The translations under genes were made by a program, and so were the position numbers. This document shows, piece after piece, positions 6,526 to 14,665 of a DNA stretch of 34,560 bases; positions within the stretch are counted from its first letter, which is position 1, and each line of letters starts with the position of its first letter. This DNA comes from a virus, in the IMG/VR virus record IMGVR_UViG_3300043543_000742, positions 1 through 34,560 of that record, one strand, 5' to 3'. Under the pieces are notes generated by a model that did not search any database, was not told where the DNA came from, and saw only the letters and a program-made list of their open reading frames with translations.

Positions 6526-7023
6526 ATGCCGTTGCTCAGCCTGCGCGCCTACGCCAAACATCGCGGCGTGAGCCTGGCGGCGGTGCAAAAGGCGATCCAT
6601 TCCGGGCGGATTACGCCCAACGCGGACGGCCTGATCGACAGCGACCGCGCCGATGCCGAATGGAATGCGAAGACGCGGCCCGGGCAGCGGCGGACGCGTC
6701 CGGTGGCCGCCGCGCCGCGCGAACCGGCCGAGGCGCCTGCCAGTGGACTCGATTACTTTCGCGCCCGGGCGATCCGCGAAAGTTACCTGGCGCGGCTGGC
6801 CAAAATCGAGTTCGAGGAGCGCATCGCGAAGGTCGTGGATCGCGACGAGGTGCAGGTGGCGGCGTTCACGCGCGGGCGCGTGGTCCGCGACAACATGCTG
6901 AACATCCCCGACCGGGTGGCGGCGACTCTCGCCGCCGAGAGCGACGTGGACAGAGTGCACCGCATTCTGAGCGACGAGATTCGGATGGCCCTGGATGTCC
7001 TTGCCGGCCCCAACAGCGACTGA
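6526..7023 (+). CDS. terminase small subunit (Nu1-like)
   Basis: A 165-residue protein. The N-terminus (LSLRAYAKHRGVSLAAVQKA, then IHSGRITP) is a winged-helix/MerR-like DNA-binding domain as in lambda gpNu1-type small terminases, which recognise the packaging site and recruit the large subunit. A Pro/Arg/Ala-rich linker follows at about 48-75. A helical C-terminal half (YFRARAIRESYLARLAKIEF) ends in VHRILSDEIRMALDVL and probably mediates oligomerisation and contact with the large subunit. It overlaps the large subunit gene by 29 bases, the usual coupling. Confidence 0.85.
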   Translation: MPLLSLRAYAKHRGVSLAAVQKAIHSGRITPNADGLIDSDRADAEWNAKTRPGQRRTRPVAAAPREPAEAPASGLDYFRARAIRESYLARLAKIEFEERIAKVVDRDEVQVAAFTRGRVVRDNMLNIPDRVAATLAAESDVDRVHRILSDEIRMALDVLAGPNSD

Positions 7024-8899
7024 GATCTACAACGCCGCCTTCAACGCGGGCCTCCGGCCGGATCCGGTGCTGACGGTCTCCCAATGGGCGGACCGCTACC
7101 GGAAGCTCTCCGGCAAAGCCGCGGCGGAGCCCGGCCCGTGGCGCACGGAGCGAACGCCCTATCTGCGCGAGATCATGGATTCGCTCTCGCCGTCATCGCC
7201 GGTCGAACGCGTGGTGTTCATGAAGGGCAGTCAGATCGGAGGCACCGAGTGCGGCAACAACTGGGTCGGCTATGTGATCCACAAGTCACCCGGTCCGATG
7301 ATGGTGGTGCAGCCCACGGTCGAGCTCGCCAAGCGGAACTCGAAACAGCGCATCGATCCGCTGATCGAAGAAAGCGACGTCCTGCGGGAACTCGTAAAGA
7401 GCCCGCGATCGCGCGACTCGGGCAACACGGTTCTCTCGAAGGAGTTTCCCGGCGGCGTGCTGGTGATGACGGGCGCCAACAGCGCCGTGGGGCTGCGCTC
7501 GATGGCGGTGCGGTATCTGTTCCTGGATGAGATCGATGCCTATCCGGGCGACGTCGACGGCGAAGGCGATCCGATCCACCTGGCCTTCGCGCGGACGCGC
7601 ACGTTCTCGCGCCGCAAGGTGTTCCTGTGCTCGACGCCGCTCATTACGGGCCTGAGCCGGATCGAGGCGGCGTTCGCCGAAAGCGACCAGCGGCGCTACT
7701 GGGTGCCTTGCCCACACTGCGGCGAGTTCCAGCTGCTGAAGTTCGAGCGGCTGCGGTGGCCCAAGGGCGAGCCGCGCAAGGCAGCCTACCGCTGCATCGC
7801 CTGTGAGCAGGCCATCTTCAACCATCAGAAGAACACGATGCTCGCCCGCGGCGAGTGGCGGCCCGAGGCGCAAGGCGACGGGCGCACGCGCGGCTATCAC
7901 CTGTCAAGCCTCTACAGTCCGGTGGGCTGGTATTCCTGGGAGCGTGCCGCTGAGGACTGGGAGAAGGCGCAGAGGGATGTCGAGCGGTTGAAGTCGTTCG
8001 TGAATCTCGTGCTGGGGGAATCCTGGCAGGAGCGCGGCGACGCGCCCGACTGGCAGCCGCTCTACGACCGCCGCGAGGATTATCCGATCGGCACGGTCCC
8101 ACGGGGCGGACTGTTTCTCACCGCCGGCGCCGATGTGCAGCGGGACCGCATCGAAGTTGAAGTCGTGGCCTGGGGCCGGGGCAAGGAGTCGTGGTCGGTC
8201 GACTACCGCGTGCTGGTGGGAGACACGGCGCGGGCCGACGTGTGGCGGGAGCTCGACGTGCTGCTGGATGAAGAGTTCCCGCACGCAAGCGGCATCCGTA
8301 TGCCGATTCGTGTGCTGTGCGTGGACTCGGGCTTCAACCCGCGCATCACCTATGACTGGGTGCGCCAGCACCCGCAGGCCTCCTGGGGGCCCGCTGGCGC
8401 AAGGGCGTCGCATCCGAAGACCGCCGTAGCGGTGAAGGGCACGGCGCGGACGGACCGGCTGATTTTGGGCGCCTCGCCCGTCGATGCCAGCAAACGCCGC
8501 GGCACGCGGTTGTGGACGCTGGGGACGCCCGTGGCCAAGTCGGAGCTCTACAGCCGCCTGCGCCTCGTGCCGCCGGCCAAGGAAAGCGGCGAGCCGTTCC
8601 CGGCAGGCTACTGCCACTTCCCGCGCTACGAGGAAGACTACTTCCGGCAGTTGACCTCAGAAAGCTTGGTCAAGGGCCAGTGGGTCGTCGCGCCCAACCG
8701 GCGCAATGAGGCGCTGGACTGCCGGGTCTACGCGCGCGCGGCGGCCTCGATCTACGGCATCGACCGCTTCAGTGAGAAGCACTGGCGGGAACTCGAGGCC
8801 CTCTTGCCCGCGCCCGCCGCGCAGCCGGAACCGGCGGCGCCGCCTGAGCCACGCCCGGTGCGCCGCGTGACGGTGCGATCGAACTGGATGAAGCGATAA
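6995..8899 (+). CDS. terminase large subunit (GpA family)
   Basis: A 634-residue motor-nuclease that packages DNA into the prohead, of the lambda gpA type. The ATPase half has a Walker A-like GSQIGGTE at about 78-84 and Walker B YLFLDEIDAYP with DEID at 178-181. A zinc-ribbon-like insertion (CPHC, then CIAC about 30 residues later) sits near residues 235-270, a feature common in GpA proteins. The C-terminal nuclease half has conserved-looking acidic positions in GADVQRDRIEV and LCVDSGFN. The tail (after about 600) is Pro/Ala/Arg-rich and probably binds the portal. Length is normal for the family. The start lies inside the small subunit gene; ATG 6995 has only a weak ribosome binding site. Confidence 0.95.
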   Translation: MSLPAPTATEIYNAAFNAGLRPDPVLTVSQWADRYRKLSGKAAAEPGPWRTERTPYLREIMDSLSPSSPVERVVFMKGSQIGGTECGNNWVGYVIHKSPGPMMVVQPTVELAKRNSKQRIDPLIEESDVLRELVKSPRSRDSGNTVLSKEFPGGVLVMTGANSAVGLRSMAVRYLFLDEIDAYPGDVDGEGDPIHLAFARTRTFSRRKVFLCSTPLITGLSRIEAAFAESDQRRYWVPCPHCGEFQLLKFERLRWPKGEPRKAAYRCIACEQAIFNHQKNTMLARGEWRPEAQGDGRTRGYHLSSLYSPVGWYSWERAAEDWEKAQRDVERLKSFVNLVLGESWQERGDAPDWQPLYDRREDYPIGTVPRGGLFLTAGADVQRDRIEVEVVAWGRGKESWSVDYRVLVGDTARADVWRELDVLLDEEFPHASGIRMPIRVLCVDSGFNPRITYDWVRQHPQASWGPAGARASHPKTAVAVKGTARTDRLILGASPVDASKRRGTRLWTLGTPVAKSELYSRLRLVPPAKESGEPFPAGYCHFPRYEEDYFRQLTSESLVKGQWVVAPNRRNEALDCRVYARAAASIYGIDRFSEKHWRELEALLPAPAAQPEPAAPPEPRPVRRVTVRSNWMKR

Positions 8900-8911
8900 C
8901 GGGCGTGACCC

Positions 8912-9121
8912 ATGGCGTACTCGCAAACCCAACTCGAAGCGCTCGAGGCGGCGCTGGCCAGCGGCACGCTGCGCGTGACGTTTGAAGGCCGAAGCCTCGA
9001 GTACCGCAGCGTCGATGAACTCAAGAAAGCGATCGCCGAAGTGAAGGCCGCCATGGCTGCCGCGGATCCGGTTCGGCCGCGCTCGCGCGTGATCCGGACC
9101 TACACAACCAAGGGTTTCTGA
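8912..9121 (+). CDS. gpW-like head-tail joining protein
   Basis: A 69-residue protein located exactly where lambda gpW lies, between terminase and portal, and of nearly the same length (lambda gpW is 68). The pattern fits that family: an N-terminal helix (QLEALEAALASG), a short beta hairpin (LRVTFEGRSLEYRS), a second helix (VDELKKAIAEVKAAM) and a basic tail. gpW-type proteins sit below the portal and help stabilise packaged DNA before the tail joins. Its stop overlaps the portal ATG (TGATG). Confidence 0.85.
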   Translation: MAYSQTQLEALEAALASGTLRVTFEGRSLEYRSVDELKKAIAEVKAAMAAADPVRPRSRVIRTYTTKGF

Positions 9122-10611
9122 TGGGCTACTGGCGGAATCTGATGCTGGCGGCATTCGGGGCGCCGCTTCGGGCGCTTTCAGGCTACGAGGCCGCCGCCAG
9201 TACGCGCCGCACGCAGGGCTGGAACCCATCGAATGAAGGGATCAATGCCCTGGTGGCCGGTGGCGGCGACGCGCTGCGGTCCCGCTCGCGCGACATGGTC
9301 CGCCGCAACGCCTGGGCGAGCAACGCGGTCGAAAGTTTCGTCGGCAACGCCGTCGGCACAGGCATCAAGCCGCAATCGAAACACCCTGACCCGGAGGTGA
9401 AGCGACGGCTTCAGGAACTCTGGCTCCGGTGGACCGACGAGGCCGACGCAGCGGGACTCACGGACTTCTACGGACTCCAGGCGTTGGTTTGCCGCTCGAC
9501 GATCGAAGGCGGCGAGTGCCTGGTGCGCATTCGCGAGCGACGGACTGAAGACGGCTTGACGGTGCCGCTGCAACTTCAAGTGCTCGAAGCCGAGCACCTG
9601 CCGACAGCGAAAAACGAGAACCTGCCAAACGGAAACGTCATCCGCGCCGGAATCGAGTTCGACCGGATTGGCCGCCGGGTTGCGTACCACCTCTACCGCG
9701 AGCACCCGGGCGAGAAGCTCACGTTCTTCAACACCGGCGAGACCGCGCGCGCGCCGGCCGAGACCGTGTTGCACATCTATAAGCCACTGCGGCCTGGCCA
9801 GCATCGCGGCCAGCCGTGGCTCGCGCAGGTGCTGGTGAAGCTGCAAGAGCTCGACCAGTACGACGACGCCGAACTGGTCCGCAAGAAGCTGGCGGCCATG
9901 TTTGCGGCCTTCATCACCGAGAACAACCCCGAGGATCCGGTGATCGGCGCAAAGCCCGGCGAGGGGGAGATGGATGCAAGCGGCACGCCGCTGGCCGGCA
10001 TCGAGCCGGGTTCCATGGTGAAACTGCTTCCGGGCGAAGACGTGAAGTTTACCGAGCCGGGCGACGTGGGCGGCATGTACACCGAGTTCATGCGGGTGCA
10101 ATTGCGCGCCATCGCCGCGGGCCTGGGGATCACCTACGAGCAGCTCACCGGCGATCTCGAGCGCGTGAACTACTCCTCGATCCGCGCGGGATTGCTCGAG
10201 TTCCGCCGCCGCTGCGAGCAGTTCCAGCACCAGGTGATGGTCTACCAGTTCTGCCGCCCGGTGTGGCGGGCCTGGATCGAGGCAGCGGTTCTTAGTGGCG
10301 CGATCGACGCGCGCAACTACGCATCGAACCCGAACGCCTATCTCGACGTCGAGTGGCGGCCGCCGTCGTGGGCGTGGGTCGATCCGCTCAAGGACATGAA
10401 TGCCGAGGTGGTGGCCGTGCGCGCGGGCTTCAAGCCGCGCAGCGCCGTGATCAACGAGATGGGCTACGACGAGGAAGACGTCGACCGGCAGGCCGCCGCC
10501 GACAACGCACGGGCCGATGCCTACGGCAACGTCTACGACTCCGATCCCCGCAAGACCACGAGCAACGGGCAGCGAGTCGTTGAGCCAGAGTCCCTCACGC
10601 AAGTTCCATGA
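9121..10611 (+). CDS. phage portal protein (lambda GpB family)
   Basis: A 496-residue portal, the dodecameric ring at one capsid vertex through which DNA enters and leaves. Recognisable elements are the N-terminal DALRSRSRDMVRRNAWASNA and EGGECLVRIRER, then VLHIYKPLRPGQHRGQPWLA near 215, and the later GLGITYEQLTGDLERVNYSS near 338 followed by the conserved SIRAGLLEFRR. The C-terminal part contains the usual WRPPSWAWVDPLKD segment. Length agrees with lambda gpB-type portals. It overlaps both neighbours by a few bases (TGATG, ATGA). Confidence 0.95.
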   Translation: MGYWRNLMLAAFGAPLRALSGYEAAASTRRTQGWNPSNEGINALVAGGGDALRSRSRDMVRRNAWASNAVESFVGNAVGTGIKPQSKHPDPEVKRRLQELWLRWTDEADAAGLTDFYGLQALVCRSTIEGGECLVRIRERRTEDGLTVPLQLQVLEAEHLPTAKNENLPNGNVIRAGIEFDRIGRRVAYHLYREHPGEKLTFFNTGETARAPAETVLHIYKPLRPGQHRGQPWLAQVLVKLQELDQYDDAELVRKKLAAMFAAFITENNPEDPVIGAKPGEGEMDASGTPLAGIEPGSMVKLLPGEDVKFTEPGDVGGMYTEFMRVQLRAIAAGLGITYEQLTGDLERVNYSSIRAGLLEFRRRCEQFQHQVMVYQFCRPVWRAWIEAAVLSGAIDARNYASNPNAYLDVEWRPPSWAWVDPLKDMNAEVVAVRAGFKPRSAVINEMGYDEEDVDRQAAADNARADAYGNVYDSDPRKTTSNGQRVVEPESLTQVP

Positions 10612-11807
10612 CGAACCTTTCGCATATCGCTTCGCGCGTGTTCAACACGCCGCTGATGATCGATTCGAAGAAGCTCGCGGCGATCCTGGCCGTGCTGGCC
10701 CCGCGCTTGGGCCTCGAGCCGCCAGCGGTGGAAGTTGCTTTGCTCACCGAGCAAAGGGCGCGGAGGCCGTACGCCGTCACCGACGCAGGCGTCGCCATCA
10801 TCGAAGTCTCGGGCAGCCTGGTCAACCGTTCGTCGGGGATGGATGCACAGTCGGGCCTCACCTCCTACGAGCAGTTGGGCAATGAAATTCTCGACGCGGC
10901 GACGGACCCGCAGGTCCGAGGGATCCTCTTACGCTTCGACAGCTATGGCGGCGAGGCCAACGGCGCCTGGGATGTGGCGAGCCTCATCGAGGAGGCTGCG
11001 CGCATGAAGCCCGTCTGGGCATCGGTCGATGACTGGGCCTTGAGCGCGGGGTACCTGCTGGCCTCGGCCACCGATCGCATCTGGGTCACCCGCACCGGCG
11101 GCGTCGGCTCGGTGGGCATCATCGCCATGCACCTCGATCAGAGCGGCTGGGACGCGGCGAACGGCCTCCGCTACACGACCCTCTTTGCCGGGGACCGCAA
11201 GAACGACTTCAACCCGCACGAGCCGCTTTCCGACGGCGCCCGCTCGGTGCTCGTGGCCGAGGTCGACCGGCTCTACGGCATGTTTGTCGACGCCGTGGCC
11301 CGCCGCCGCAGCCTGAGCGCCGCGGCCGTGCGCGGAACCGAAGCGGGCATCCTCTACGGCGAAGACAGCGTCGCTCTAGGCTTTGCCGACCGCGTCGGCA
11401 CGTTCCGCGACGCCCTGGCCGCGATGATGGAGTCCTTGTCCAAACCGAAGTTCACGAAAGGAGGCACAACTGTGTCTGAAGCAACCCAGGCGGTAACGAG
11501 TCCGCCCGTTCCCGATCTTGCCGCCATTGAGGCCGCTGCCCGCGAGCAGGGCTACGCCGAAGCGGCCGAGATCGTCGTGCTGTGCTCGATCGCCGGCCGG
11601 CCCACGCTCGCCGGTGATTTCATCGCCCGCCATCTGTCGGCGGCCGACGTCCGCAAGGAACTGCTCGCGCTGCGCGCCGAGGCCAACCAAGAAGAGATCC
11701 GGTCCAACGTTCTGCCGGAGGCGAGCACCACGTCGAAGCAGAACCTCGACGAGAACCCGGTCGTCAAGGCCTGCGTGGCCTTGGCCGGCACGAAAGGAGC
11801 GAAGTAA
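10608..11807 (+). CDS. S49 family prohead protease (gpC-like) with C-terminal scaffold region
   Basis: A 399-residue SppA/ClpP-fold serine protease that processes the procapsid. The S49 catalytic dyad is visible: Ser146 in WALSAGYLLAS and Lys198 in LFAGDRKND, 52 residues apart. FDSYGGEANG (about 110-119) and TGGVGSVGI (about 163-171) are typical structural motifs. From about residue 289 the sequence becomes a helical, charged tail without protease features (IEAAAREQGYAEAAEI, then VRKELLALRAEANQEE). As in lambda C/Nu3, that tail appears to be also made separately from an internal start (see 11472-11807). It overlaps the portal stop (ATGA). Confidence 0.93.
   Translation: MTNLSHIASRVFNTPLMIDSKKLAAILAVLAPRLGLEPPAVEVALLTEQRARRPYAVTDAGVAIIEVSGSLVNRSSGMDAQSGLTSYEQLGNEILDAATDPQVRGILLRFDSYGGEANGAWDVASLIEEAARMKPVWASVDDWALSAGYLLASATDRIWVTRTGGVGSVGIIAMHLDQSGWDAANGLRYTTLFAGDRKNDFNPHEPLSDGARSVLVAEVDRLYGMFVDAVARRRSLSAAAVRGTEAGILYGEDSVALGFADRVGTFRDALAAMMESLSKPKFTKGGTTVSEATQAVTSPPVPDLAAIEAAAREQGYAEAAEIVVLCSIAGRPTLAGDFIARHLSAADVRKELLALRAEANQEEIRSNVLPEASTTSKQNLDENPVVKACVALAGTKGAK
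11472..11807 (+). CDS. internal in-frame scaffold protein (Nu3-like), GTG start
   Basis: Within the protease gene, AAAGGAGG (11457-11464) lies seven bases before an in-frame GTG at 11472 (codon 289). This is one of the best ribosome binding sites in the window, where none is needed for the longer protein. Translation from it would yield 111 residues, starting VSEATQAV and mainly helical and charged. In lambda the scaffold Nu3 is made from an internal start in gene C and shares its C-terminus. The arrangement here matches, so a separate scaffolding protein is the likely product. Confidence 0.75.
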   Translation: MSEATQAVTSPPVPDLAAIEAAAREQGYAEAAEIVVLCSIAGRPTLAGDFIARHLSAADVRKELLALRAEANQEEIRSNVLPEASTTSKQNLDENPVVKACVALAGTKGAK

Positions 11808-11810
11808 CCC

Positions 11811-12185
11811 ATGCCTGTCCAATCCGAATCGAACTACCTCGGCGACTGGCTCAAATTCGAGGAGGACAACCTCTACAGTCGCGACGAGGTCACCGTCGCG
11901 AGCGGCCAGAATCTGGCGGCCGGCACCGTGGTCGGCGTCATCACCTCGAGCGGCAAGGTGACGCAGCTTGCGCCGGCCGCTTCCGACGGCTCGCAGAACG
12001 CCGCCGGCGTGCTGCTGAACGCCGTCGACGCGAGTACTGCCGACAAGCCCGGCGTCATCGTCGCTCGTCACGCCATCTGCTCGGACAAAGGTCTCGTGTG
12101 GCCCGGCTCGATCACCGGCCCGCAGAAGACCGCCGCCATCAGCCAAATGAAAACCCTGGGCATTCTCGTCCGGGAAGGAGCCTAA
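11811..12185 (+). CDS. head decoration protein (gpD-like)
   Basis: A 124-residue protein of the lambda gpD type. It trimerises on the expanded capsid and stabilises it against DNA pressure. The pattern DEVTVASGQNLAAGTVVGVI, with AAGVLLNAVDAS and IVARHAI later, is typical of this family, as is its position between scaffold/protease and major capsid genes. The start has AAGGAGCGAAGTAACCC upstream. A C-terminal segment (KTAAISQMKTLGILVREGA) fits the family. Confidence 0.92.
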   Translation: MPVQSESNYLGDWLKFEEDNLYSRDEVTVASGQNLAAGTVVGVITSSGKVTQLAPAASDGSQNAAGVLLNAVDASTADKPGVIVARHAICSDKGLVWPGSITGPQKTAAISQMKTLGILVREGA

Positions 12186-12188
12186 CCC

Positions 12189-13199
12189 ATGCCGATGCTC
12201 AATCCATTCGCCACCGATGCCTTCAACATGGTCGCCCTCACGGCGGCCATCAACAAGATCCCCAACACCTACGGGCGCCTGGAGCAGTTGAACCTCATGC
12301 CCGCCACGGGCGTCCGTACGCGCACGGTCATCATCGAGGAGATGAGCGGCGTGCTCAACCTGCTGCCCACGCAGCCCGTCGGCGCGCCCGGCACGGTGGG
12401 CACCCAAGGCAAGCGCAAGGTGCGCTCGTTCGTCATCCCGCACATCCCGCACGATGACGCCGTGCTCCCTGAAGAGGTCCAGGGCATCCGCGCATTCGGC
12501 TCGGAGTCCGAGACCGAGGCGCTTGCCGATCTGCTCGCCCTGAAGCTCCAGAACATGCGCAACAAGCATGCCATCACGCTCGAACACCTGCGCATGGGCG
12601 CCCTCAAGGGCGTGATCCTCGATGCCGACGGCTCGGTTCTCTACAACCTCTACACCGAGTTCGACATCAGCCCCAAGACGGTCAACTTCGCGTTGTCGAC
12701 GGCTTCGACCGAGGTGCTTCTCAAGGTGCTCGAGGTGAAGCGCCACATCGAGGACAACCTCAAGGGCGAGTTCATGACGGGCATCCTGTGCCTGTGCTCG
12801 TCGGGGTTCTACGACGCCTTCACGACGCACGCCAAGGTGAAAGAGGCCTTCCAGTACTACCAGCGGAACCAGCAACTCGGCAACGACTACCGCACGGGGT
12901 TCACCTTCGGCGGCGTGACGTTTGAGGAGTACCGCGGCCAGGCGACCGACGCCTCCGGAGCCGTGCGGAAGTTCATCGCCGACGACGAGGCGCACTTCTT
13001 CCCGCTTGGCACCGCCAACACCTTCCGGACGTTCTTCGCGCCGGCAGACTTCAACGAGACGGCGAACACGCTGGGCCTGCCGCTTTACGCCAAGCAGGAG
13101 CCGCGGAAGTTCGGACGCGGCACCGATCTGCACACGCAGCAAAACCCGCTGCCGATCTGCCTGCGGCCAGAGGTGCTGGTCAAGGGGACGAAGTCCTGA
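12189..13199 (+). CDS. major capsid protein (gpE-like)
   Basis: A 336-residue major capsid protein of the lambda gpE type with the HK97 fold. Visible family features are TAAINKIPNTYGRLEQLNL near the N-terminus, RTVIIEEMSGVLNLLP, the KRKVRSFVIPHIPHDDAVLP region around 75-90, and the C-terminal LPLYAKQEPRKFGRGTDLHT with QNPLPICLRPEVLVKG. Length matches the family. It is preceded by GGGAAGGAGCC and separated from the decoration gene by only a few bases, so it is highly expressed with it. Confidence 0.95.
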   Translation: MPMLNPFATDAFNMVALTAAINKIPNTYGRLEQLNLMPATGVRTRTVIIEEMSGVLNLLPTQPVGAPGTVGTQGKRKVRSFVIPHIPHDDAVLPEEVQGIRAFGSESETEALADLLALKLQNMRNKHAITLEHLRMGALKGVILDADGSVLYNLYTEFDISPKTVNFALSTASTEVLLKVLEVKRHIEDNLKGEFMTGILCLCSSGFYDAFTTHAKVKEAFQYYQRNQQLGNDYRTGFTFGGVTFEEYRGQATDASGAVRKFIADDEAHFFPLGTANTFRTFFAPADFNETANTLGLPLYAKQEPRKFGRGTDLHTQQNPLPICLRPEVLVKGTKS

Positions 13200-13201
13200 G
13201 C

Positions 13202-13507
13202 ATGAGCGGCTGGGAAGCGGCGGTGAGCAACCTGAACACTGCCGTCGTCGACACGTTCGGCCGCGCGGTTCTCTACCTGCCAGAGGCGGGCGGGCAGGCC
13301 GCCATCCGCGCGGTGTTTCAGCCGGCGCGGGAGGCCGAGGACGCTTCGCCCGGCGTCTATGCGGTACTGTTCGTCCGCCTGGCGGACCTGCCTGCTGCGC
13401 CGGTGCGCGGCGACGAGGTCGAGATCGAAGGCAGTCGGTACAAGGTCTTCGATATCGAAGCCGACGCCGAGGGCGCCGCCATGCTCCGGCTGCGTAAAGT
13501 CAACTGA
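13202..13507 (+). CDS. FII-like head-tail attachment protein
   Basis: A 101-residue beta-rich protein immediately after the major capsid gene, the lambda FI/FII position. The C-terminal half (VRGDEVEIEGSRYKVFDIEA, then MLRLRKVN) is typical of short head-tail connector proteins that form the surface to which the tail docks. N-terminal residues WEAAVSNLNTAVVDTFGR form a helix. Family assignment rests on position, length and the DEVEIEG...YKVFDIE pattern. It ends two bases before a hairpin. Confidence 0.75.
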   Translation: MSGWEAAVSNLNTAVVDTFGRAVLYLPEAGGQAAIRAVFQPAREAEDASPGVYAVLFVRLADLPAAPVRGDEVEIEGSRYKVFDIEADAEGAAMLRLRKVN

Positions 13508-13558
13508 CTTCCGCCAGATGTGGCGGAGGTTTGCGACTTGTGGGCAATTGCGCACAAG
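13508..13558. other. two tandem hairpins in the head-tail gene gap
   Basis: The 69-bp gap 13508-13576 contains two inverted repeats. CTTCCGCCA (13508-13516) pairs with TGGCGGAGG (13521-13529), nine pairs with one G-T and a GATG loop, starting right after the stop codon. CTTGTG (13537-13542) pairs with CACAAG (13553-13558), flanking GGCAATTGCG. Neither is followed by a T-run. They may stabilise or attenuate the head mRNA at the head/tail boundary. Confidence 0.55.
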
Positions 13559-13576
13559 TTCTCTTGAAGACGGTTC

Positions 13577-14032
13577 ATGCCAAGCGTCAGGGTCTACCAG
13601 AAGAAGCAACTGCGGCTCGACCTGCTCAACTTCCGGCAGCGGCAGATGTATGAGCTGGGTGCGGCCGGTGTCACGGCTGTGAAGGCGCGGCTCGCCGCGG
13701 CCCAAGGCCCGGAGGATTCCGCGGCTAAGCCCCTCACCAAGCGCTACGCGATCTGGAAGACGCGCAAGGGCAAGGGCAACCGCCGCAACCTGACTTTTTC
13801 GGGCGATCTGCTGCGCAACTTCCAGGTCCGCACGGTCAGCGAGAACCGCGCCAAGGCCAACGTCTCGACCCGCAAGGACCGGATCAAGGCCTGGGCCAAT
13901 CAGAAGCGCGAGGCGTGGATGGTGTTTTCGCCGGAGAACAAGGCGTCGGTCATGGAGGCAGCCCGCAAGCTGCTGGAAGCGATGAAACCCCGACTGCTCG
14001 TTGAACGCGCCTTGGGAGGCAAGCAGCGATGA
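13577..14032 (+). CDS. neck/tail completion protein (Z- or gp10-like)
   Basis: A 151-residue protein, very basic. The central part (KPLTKRYAIWKTRKGKGNRR, then LTFSGDLLRNFQV) resembles the phage virion morphogenesis/HK97 gp10 type: a conserved LT.SG.LL pattern in proteins that close the tail top or join the neck. Position after the FII-like gene corresponds to lambda Z. No strong ribosome binding site is evident, only GAAGACGG. The C-terminal VMEAARKLLEAMKPRLLVER is helical. Family placement is tentative; neck role likely. Confidence 0.7.
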   Translation: MPSVRVYQKKQLRLDLLNFRQRQMYELGAAGVTAVKARLAAAQGPEDSAAKPLTKRYAIWKTRKGKGNRRNLTFSGDLLRNFQVRTVSENRAKANVSTRKDRIKAWANQKREAWMVFSPENKASVMEAARKLLEAMKPRLLVERALGGKQR

Positions 14033-14502
14033 TCAACCCGGCGGAACTGGTGGACAACCTGGTCGCTCTGCTCCGCGACATCCCGGAACTGGTCACCGAG
14101 ATGGGAGGCGATGAGCAGCGGATCTTTGCCTACCACGATCAGTATCCGAAGCGCGCGAGCCTCGCGGCGGCGATCCACGAGATGCCCGCGCCGGGGATCA
14201 TGGCGGTCTGGCAGGGGACGCAGCCGTCGAGTTTCGGCGGCGTGGATGTCTGGCGGCATCAGCTCACGCTCTATCTGCGGGCCCGCGAGACCTTTGACGG
14301 CGACCCGCCCACGGCCTACTACCGGCTGTTCCGGCTGATCACGAAGGGTGTGCCGGCGTCGGTTGGCGTGCCGATGCTGAACGCCACAGTGCATCCATCC
14401 TGCCACCCGATGGATCTGCCGCGCATCGAGCGGCAGACCGACGCCGAAGGGCTCGACTATTTCGAGGCGCCGCTCAGTTTTCTGGAGATGGGAGATGAAT
14501 GA
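14029..14502 (+). CDS. tail terminator-like protein (U-like)
   Basis: A 157-residue protein overlapping the previous gene by four bases (ATGA). Position between the Z-like gene and the tail tube gene is that of lambda gpU, the ring that ends tail polymerisation. Features are the N-terminal helix (PAELVDNLVALLRDIPEL), a beta segment WRHQLTLYLRARE and a YYRLFRLITKGVP helix, consistent with the tail-terminator fold. Sequence identity to a named family is not certain. The end overlaps the small ORF at 14495. Confidence 0.65.
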   Translation: MINPAELVDNLVALLRDIPELVTEMGGDEQRIFAYHDQYPKRASLAAAIHEMPAPGIMAVWQGTQPSSFGGVDVWRHQLTLYLRARETFDGDPPTAYYRLFRLITKGVPASVGVPMLNATVHPSCHPMDLPRIERQTDAEGLDYFEAPLSFLEMGDE

Positions 14503-14665
14503 AACCGTGCTCATGCGCTCGCCCGATGGCGAGGTGCAGGAAGTGGAAGCCACGCCGGCCGAGCTCGTGCCACGCATGGTAGCTGGCTGGCGGCAGGTCA
14601 CCCAAGAGGAGGTAACGCCTGATGTCCGTCGCGAGGATGCAGGAAATCCAGATCTGCTTCGGTAA
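14495..14665 (+). CDS. very small phage protein, 56 aa
   Basis: A short ORF that bridges the U-like and tail tube genes. ATG 14495 overlaps the upstream stop (ATGAATGA), with GGAG seven bases upstream, and the TAA at 14663-14665 lies inside the tail tube gene. The protein starts MNETVLMRSPDGEVQEVEAT and continues with a VPRMVAGWRQV motif. Similar tiny proteins with a DGxxxEV...GW pattern occur in phage head/tail regions, role unknown. It carries the ribosome binding site (GAGGAGG) of the next gene. Confidence 0.6.
   Translation: MNETVLMRSPDGEVQEVEATPAELVPRMVAGWRQVTQEEVTPDVRREDAGNPDLLR

Noticed and set aside
9178-10602. 474-codon minus-strand ORF opposite the portal gene
   Set aside because: Long antisense shadow; no recognisable domain, and the portal gene on the plus strand is convincing.
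11376-13142. 588-codon minus-strand ORF opposite protease, decoration and capsid genes
   Set aside because: It spans three well-supported genes and has the biased composition of a GC-rich shadow frame.
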